This document shows, piece by piece, positions 63,149 through 64,000 of a stretch of DNA of 64,000 nt. This DNA comes from Psychrobacter sp. P11G3 (GTDB taxonomy: Bacteria > Pseudomonadota > Gammaproteobacteria > Pseudomonadales > Moraxellaceae): the NCBI RefSeq assembly GCF_001435845.1, contig NZ_CM003596.1, positions 744,001 to 808,000 of the forward strand. The letters run 5' to 3'. Position numbers and translations under genes: made by a program. Under the pieces are notes generated by a model. That model searched no databases. It was not told where the DNA came from and worked only from the letters and a program-made list of their open reading frames with translations. Numbering within the stretch: the first letter of the stretch is position 1; every line of letters begins with the position of its first letter.

Positions 63149-64000
63149 CTCTATTTTCTACTTTTGGCTTATTTGTAACTCTAAGCTTGCTGATTGCTCT
63201 TATATTTTCGCTGATTGCTATTATGCCATGGCTACGAGCACCGCGTTTGCAGTCCAAACCAATAGACAATCAACTGCTAGATATTAATGTTGCAGTATTT
63301 CGCGAACGTTTAGCTGAGCTACAAACAGATAAAGACAGCGGTACTATTAATAATAGCCATTATCAAAATCAAAAGCTGGAACTGGAGCGTCAGCTATTAG
63401 ATGCGCAGCGTCAGATAACACCTATGGTCACCCCTGATGTCAAAAGCAGTTTAATTGTCGCAGCTTGGATCCCAATATTGGCTGCAATGGCGTATTTACT
63501 AATAGGTAATCGTACGCCCGTGTTTGATTTGTGGACAGCTGAGGACAAAGTAGGACAAGTGGCTGACGACCTATTGACAGCTAAAATTGACAAGCCGCCA
63601 TCATGGGCGTTTGAAGATGGTCGTCAACTGATTAGCGCCATGCAAACCAATGTTCATCGTAATGCTGATGATCCTAATCGCTGGATGCGCCTATCCGAGC
63701 TTTTCTTATCTATGGAGGCAACTGATTCTGCGCTGGAAGCCTTATCTCGTGCCTATCGTTTAGCTCCTGAAAATGAAGAAATCGCCACCACTTATGCTCA
63801 GACTAGCTTTTTTGTTAATGAAGGTCAGTTAGACGCCAATATTCGCCGTGTATTACAAGCTATATTAGCTAAGAATCCGCAGCATGAACGGGCTCAAATG
63901 CTCATGGCAATGGGTGAGACTCGTAGTAGTAACTTTGCCCAAGCGCAAGGTTGGATTAAACGCTTACAAGGCAGCATTGTGGCCAAACCAGGTGATCATA
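63145..64000 (+). CDS. ccmI: CcmI, copy 2, cut by the window end
   Basis: The first 285 residues are visible and identical to copy 1. The frame is still open at 64000, so nothing shows where the repeat ends. Confidence 0.92.
   Translation, partial: MTLFSTFGLFVTLSLLIALIFSLIAIMPWLRAPRLQSKPIDNQLLDINVAVFRERLAELQTDKDSGTINNSHYQNQKLELERQLLDAQRQITPMVTPDVKSSLIVAAWIPILAAMAYLLIGNRTPVFDLWTAEDKVGQVADDLLTAKIDKPPSWAFEDGRQLISAMQTNVHRNADDPNRWMRLSELFLSMEATDSALEALSRAYRLAPENEEIATTYAQTSFFVNEGQLDANIRRVLQAILAKNPQHERAQMLMAMGETRSSNFAQAQGWIKRLQGSIVAKPGDH

Larger units (their letters stand above)
52779..64000. repeat. long direct repeat, copy 2 (continues past the window)
   Basis: This matches 13178-24399 in the same orientation. 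The sequence before it (68 bp back to the CDF gene) has no relation to the IS3 end that precedes copy 1. Base differences from copy 1 occur only between 52935 and 53910. Confidence 0.97.

Noticed and set aside
1..64000. tRNA or rRNA genes as integration targets
   Set aside because: No T-loop consensus with a cloverleaf context or rRNA signature was found by reading; a covariance search would be decisive.

Overview
The window looks like a Moraxellaceae gammaproteobacterium, most likely Psychrobacter or a close relative. This rests on low-to-moderate G+C, the style of the chromosomal proteins (EpmC, DsbD, Lnt, CcmFGHI, LspA, YnfA) and the plasmid modules (Rep_3 with iterons, MobQ relaxase, KfrA, ParF/ParG-type partition). 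The genus call is an inference; no rRNA or tRNA gene was seen.

Layout. (1) 1-8.5 kb: the end of an epmC gene, then a five-gene leftward operon of a small ribbon-helix-helix (RHH) protein, three large tyrosine-recombinase-like proteins and a small coiled-coil protein. This is a Tn554-like multi-recombinase element with a divergent RHH/HTH regulator. An IS5-family element and an ankyrin remnant follow. (2) 8.5-13.2 kb: dsbD, an IS982-family element, a 51-bp scrap resembling the kfrA control region, and an IS3-family element. (3) 13.2-25.7 kb: chromosomal genes lnt, a DUF411 lipoprotein, a secreted CHAP protein, cadR/cadA metal efflux, ccmFGHI and lspA. (4) 25.7-52.7 kb: an integrated plasmid-like block. 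It holds ynfA, decayed resolvases, a Fic protein, an RloC-like ATPase next to a type I restriction-modification system, a parFGH-like partition locus, mobilisation genes with a candidate oriT, iterons with a Rep_3 initiator, kfrA, and a CDF metal transporter. (5) 52.8-64.0 kb: a second direct copy of region 3, running off the end of the window.

The main structural fact is a direct repeat of at least 11.2 kb (13178-24399 and 52779-64000, offset 39,601) flanking plasmid-type DNA. The copies differ by about 17 substitutions, all in the first 1.1 kb (the 3' two-thirds of lnt). From 14310 on I saw no difference. This fits plasmid integration or a tandem duplication by homologous recombination between slightly different lnt alleles; an assembly artefact must also be excluded.

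The most interesting system is the partition locus. A ParF-like ATPase and a ParG-like RHH protein lie behind sixteen perfect 8-bp repeats made of ACTC boxes spaced by 4 A/T bases, the architecture of the TP228 parH centromere. Two further arrays of the same unit (9 and 5 copies) lie 10.6 and 13.8 kb away, each directly behind a decayed serine-resolvase gene and without parFG. They look like relics of other partition loci that may still bind the resident RHH protein.
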